Source: Methanoculleus frigidifontis (lineage in GTDB: Archaea > Halobacteriota > Methanomicrobia > Methanomicrobiales > Methanoculleaceae). Taken from it: a stretch of 43,010 bases of DNA. Below the pieces are notes generated by a model that had not been told where the DNA came from, made no database searches, and worked only from the letters and a program-made list of their open reading frames with translations. Shown one piece after another: positions 42,923-43,010 of the stretch; position 1 is the stretch's first letter, and each line of letters starts with the position of its first letter. Position numbers and translations under genes: made by a program. The DNA is taken from NCBI RefSeq assembly GCF_030464345.1, contig NZ_VCYH01000015.1, positions 1 to 43,010 on the forward strand, written 5' to 3'.

Positions 42923-43010
42923 ATGGAGCTGGTGCCTCCGCGATCGCCTCCTGAGCCTGGGACTATACGGGCAATCGTGTCGGGGGAGGGGTACCAGGGG
43001 AGGGGGCATG
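42923..43010 (+). CDS. Start of a possible gene cut by the window edge
   Basis: ATG 42923 is preceded by GGGGGAG (6 bases before) and a TATA-like GGTATATTTTTG about 24 bases earlier (42892-42903). The frame stays open to the end of the window (29 codons), beginning MELVPPRSPPEPGTIRAIV. The product cannot be identified from this stub. Confidence 0.35.
   Translation, partial: MELVPPRSPPEPGTIRAIVSGEGYQGRGH

Overview
The window is archaeal chromosomal DNA from a methanogen, most likely a member of the Methanomicrobiales close to Methanoculleus. This is inferred from gene content, not from a database match. The archaeal markers are the large subunit of DNA polymerase D (polC), a CDC48/VAT AAA ATPase, RadB, pyruvoyl-dependent arginine decarboxylase, an archaeal-type AspRS, a short core-type methionine synthase, the coenzyme F420 enzyme CofD, and the lower half of the archaeal modified mevalonate pathway. 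Coding DNA is GC-rich. Many genes have a TATA box 25-30 bases before the start codon (near-leaderless), others a GGAG/GGTG-type ribosome site.

Layout. 1-5770: a foreign 3' gene end, then a type I restriction-modification operon (hsdR-hsdM-hsdS, minus strand) whose specificity gene has AT-rich recognition domains in a GC-rich frame. 5966-6048: tRNA-Leu(CAA) beside that operon, a plausible island insertion site. 6199-10938: a BofA-like membrane protein, an unlisted 55-residue zinc ribbon, and polC carrying a 165-residue mini-intein directly before its catalytic Asp motif. 11005-16771: four HEAT-repeat genes, two of them paralogues flanking a lipoprotein gene, together with a DJ-1/PfpI protein, a 63-residue protein made of two copies of one module, and an SLC13-type permease broken by a frameshift at an A7 run. 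16851-21029: HD phosphohydrolase, UbiX, UbiD-type decarboxylase and aconitase-X genes in one operon, which together fit conversion of mevalonate 5-phosphate to isopentenyl phosphate. 21194-23871: two unknown small genes and two tandem CofD paralogues. 23878-26501: a sulfur-transfer cluster (TusA, TusA-like, DsrE, an IscS that lacks its PLP lysine, IscU). 27054-30479: pdaD, aspS, metE and a RecA/KaiC-like protein with a dead Walker A.

30931-34662 is an accessory region: a Cys-rich DUF3795 protein, a small gene under a striking array of TTGTG/CACAA half-sites, two adjacent decayed DUF1016 (YhcG-type) nuclease genes, an EVE-domain gene, a primase N-terminus cut off exactly at the EVE gene, and three small unknown genes. 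34840-43010 returns to core genes: an HTH-PAS-GAF-PAS regulator, an acyl-CoA ligase, CDC48 with an unusual duplicated segment in D2, LarC and RadB. CDC48 and LarC diverge from start codons only 45 bases apart, with crossed TATA boxes.

The items I consider most worth following are the half-site array at 31703-31823, the tandem CofD pair, the lysine-less IscS cluster, the CDC48 insertion, the internally duplicated 63-residue protein, and the decayed defence/mobile region at 31885-34662.
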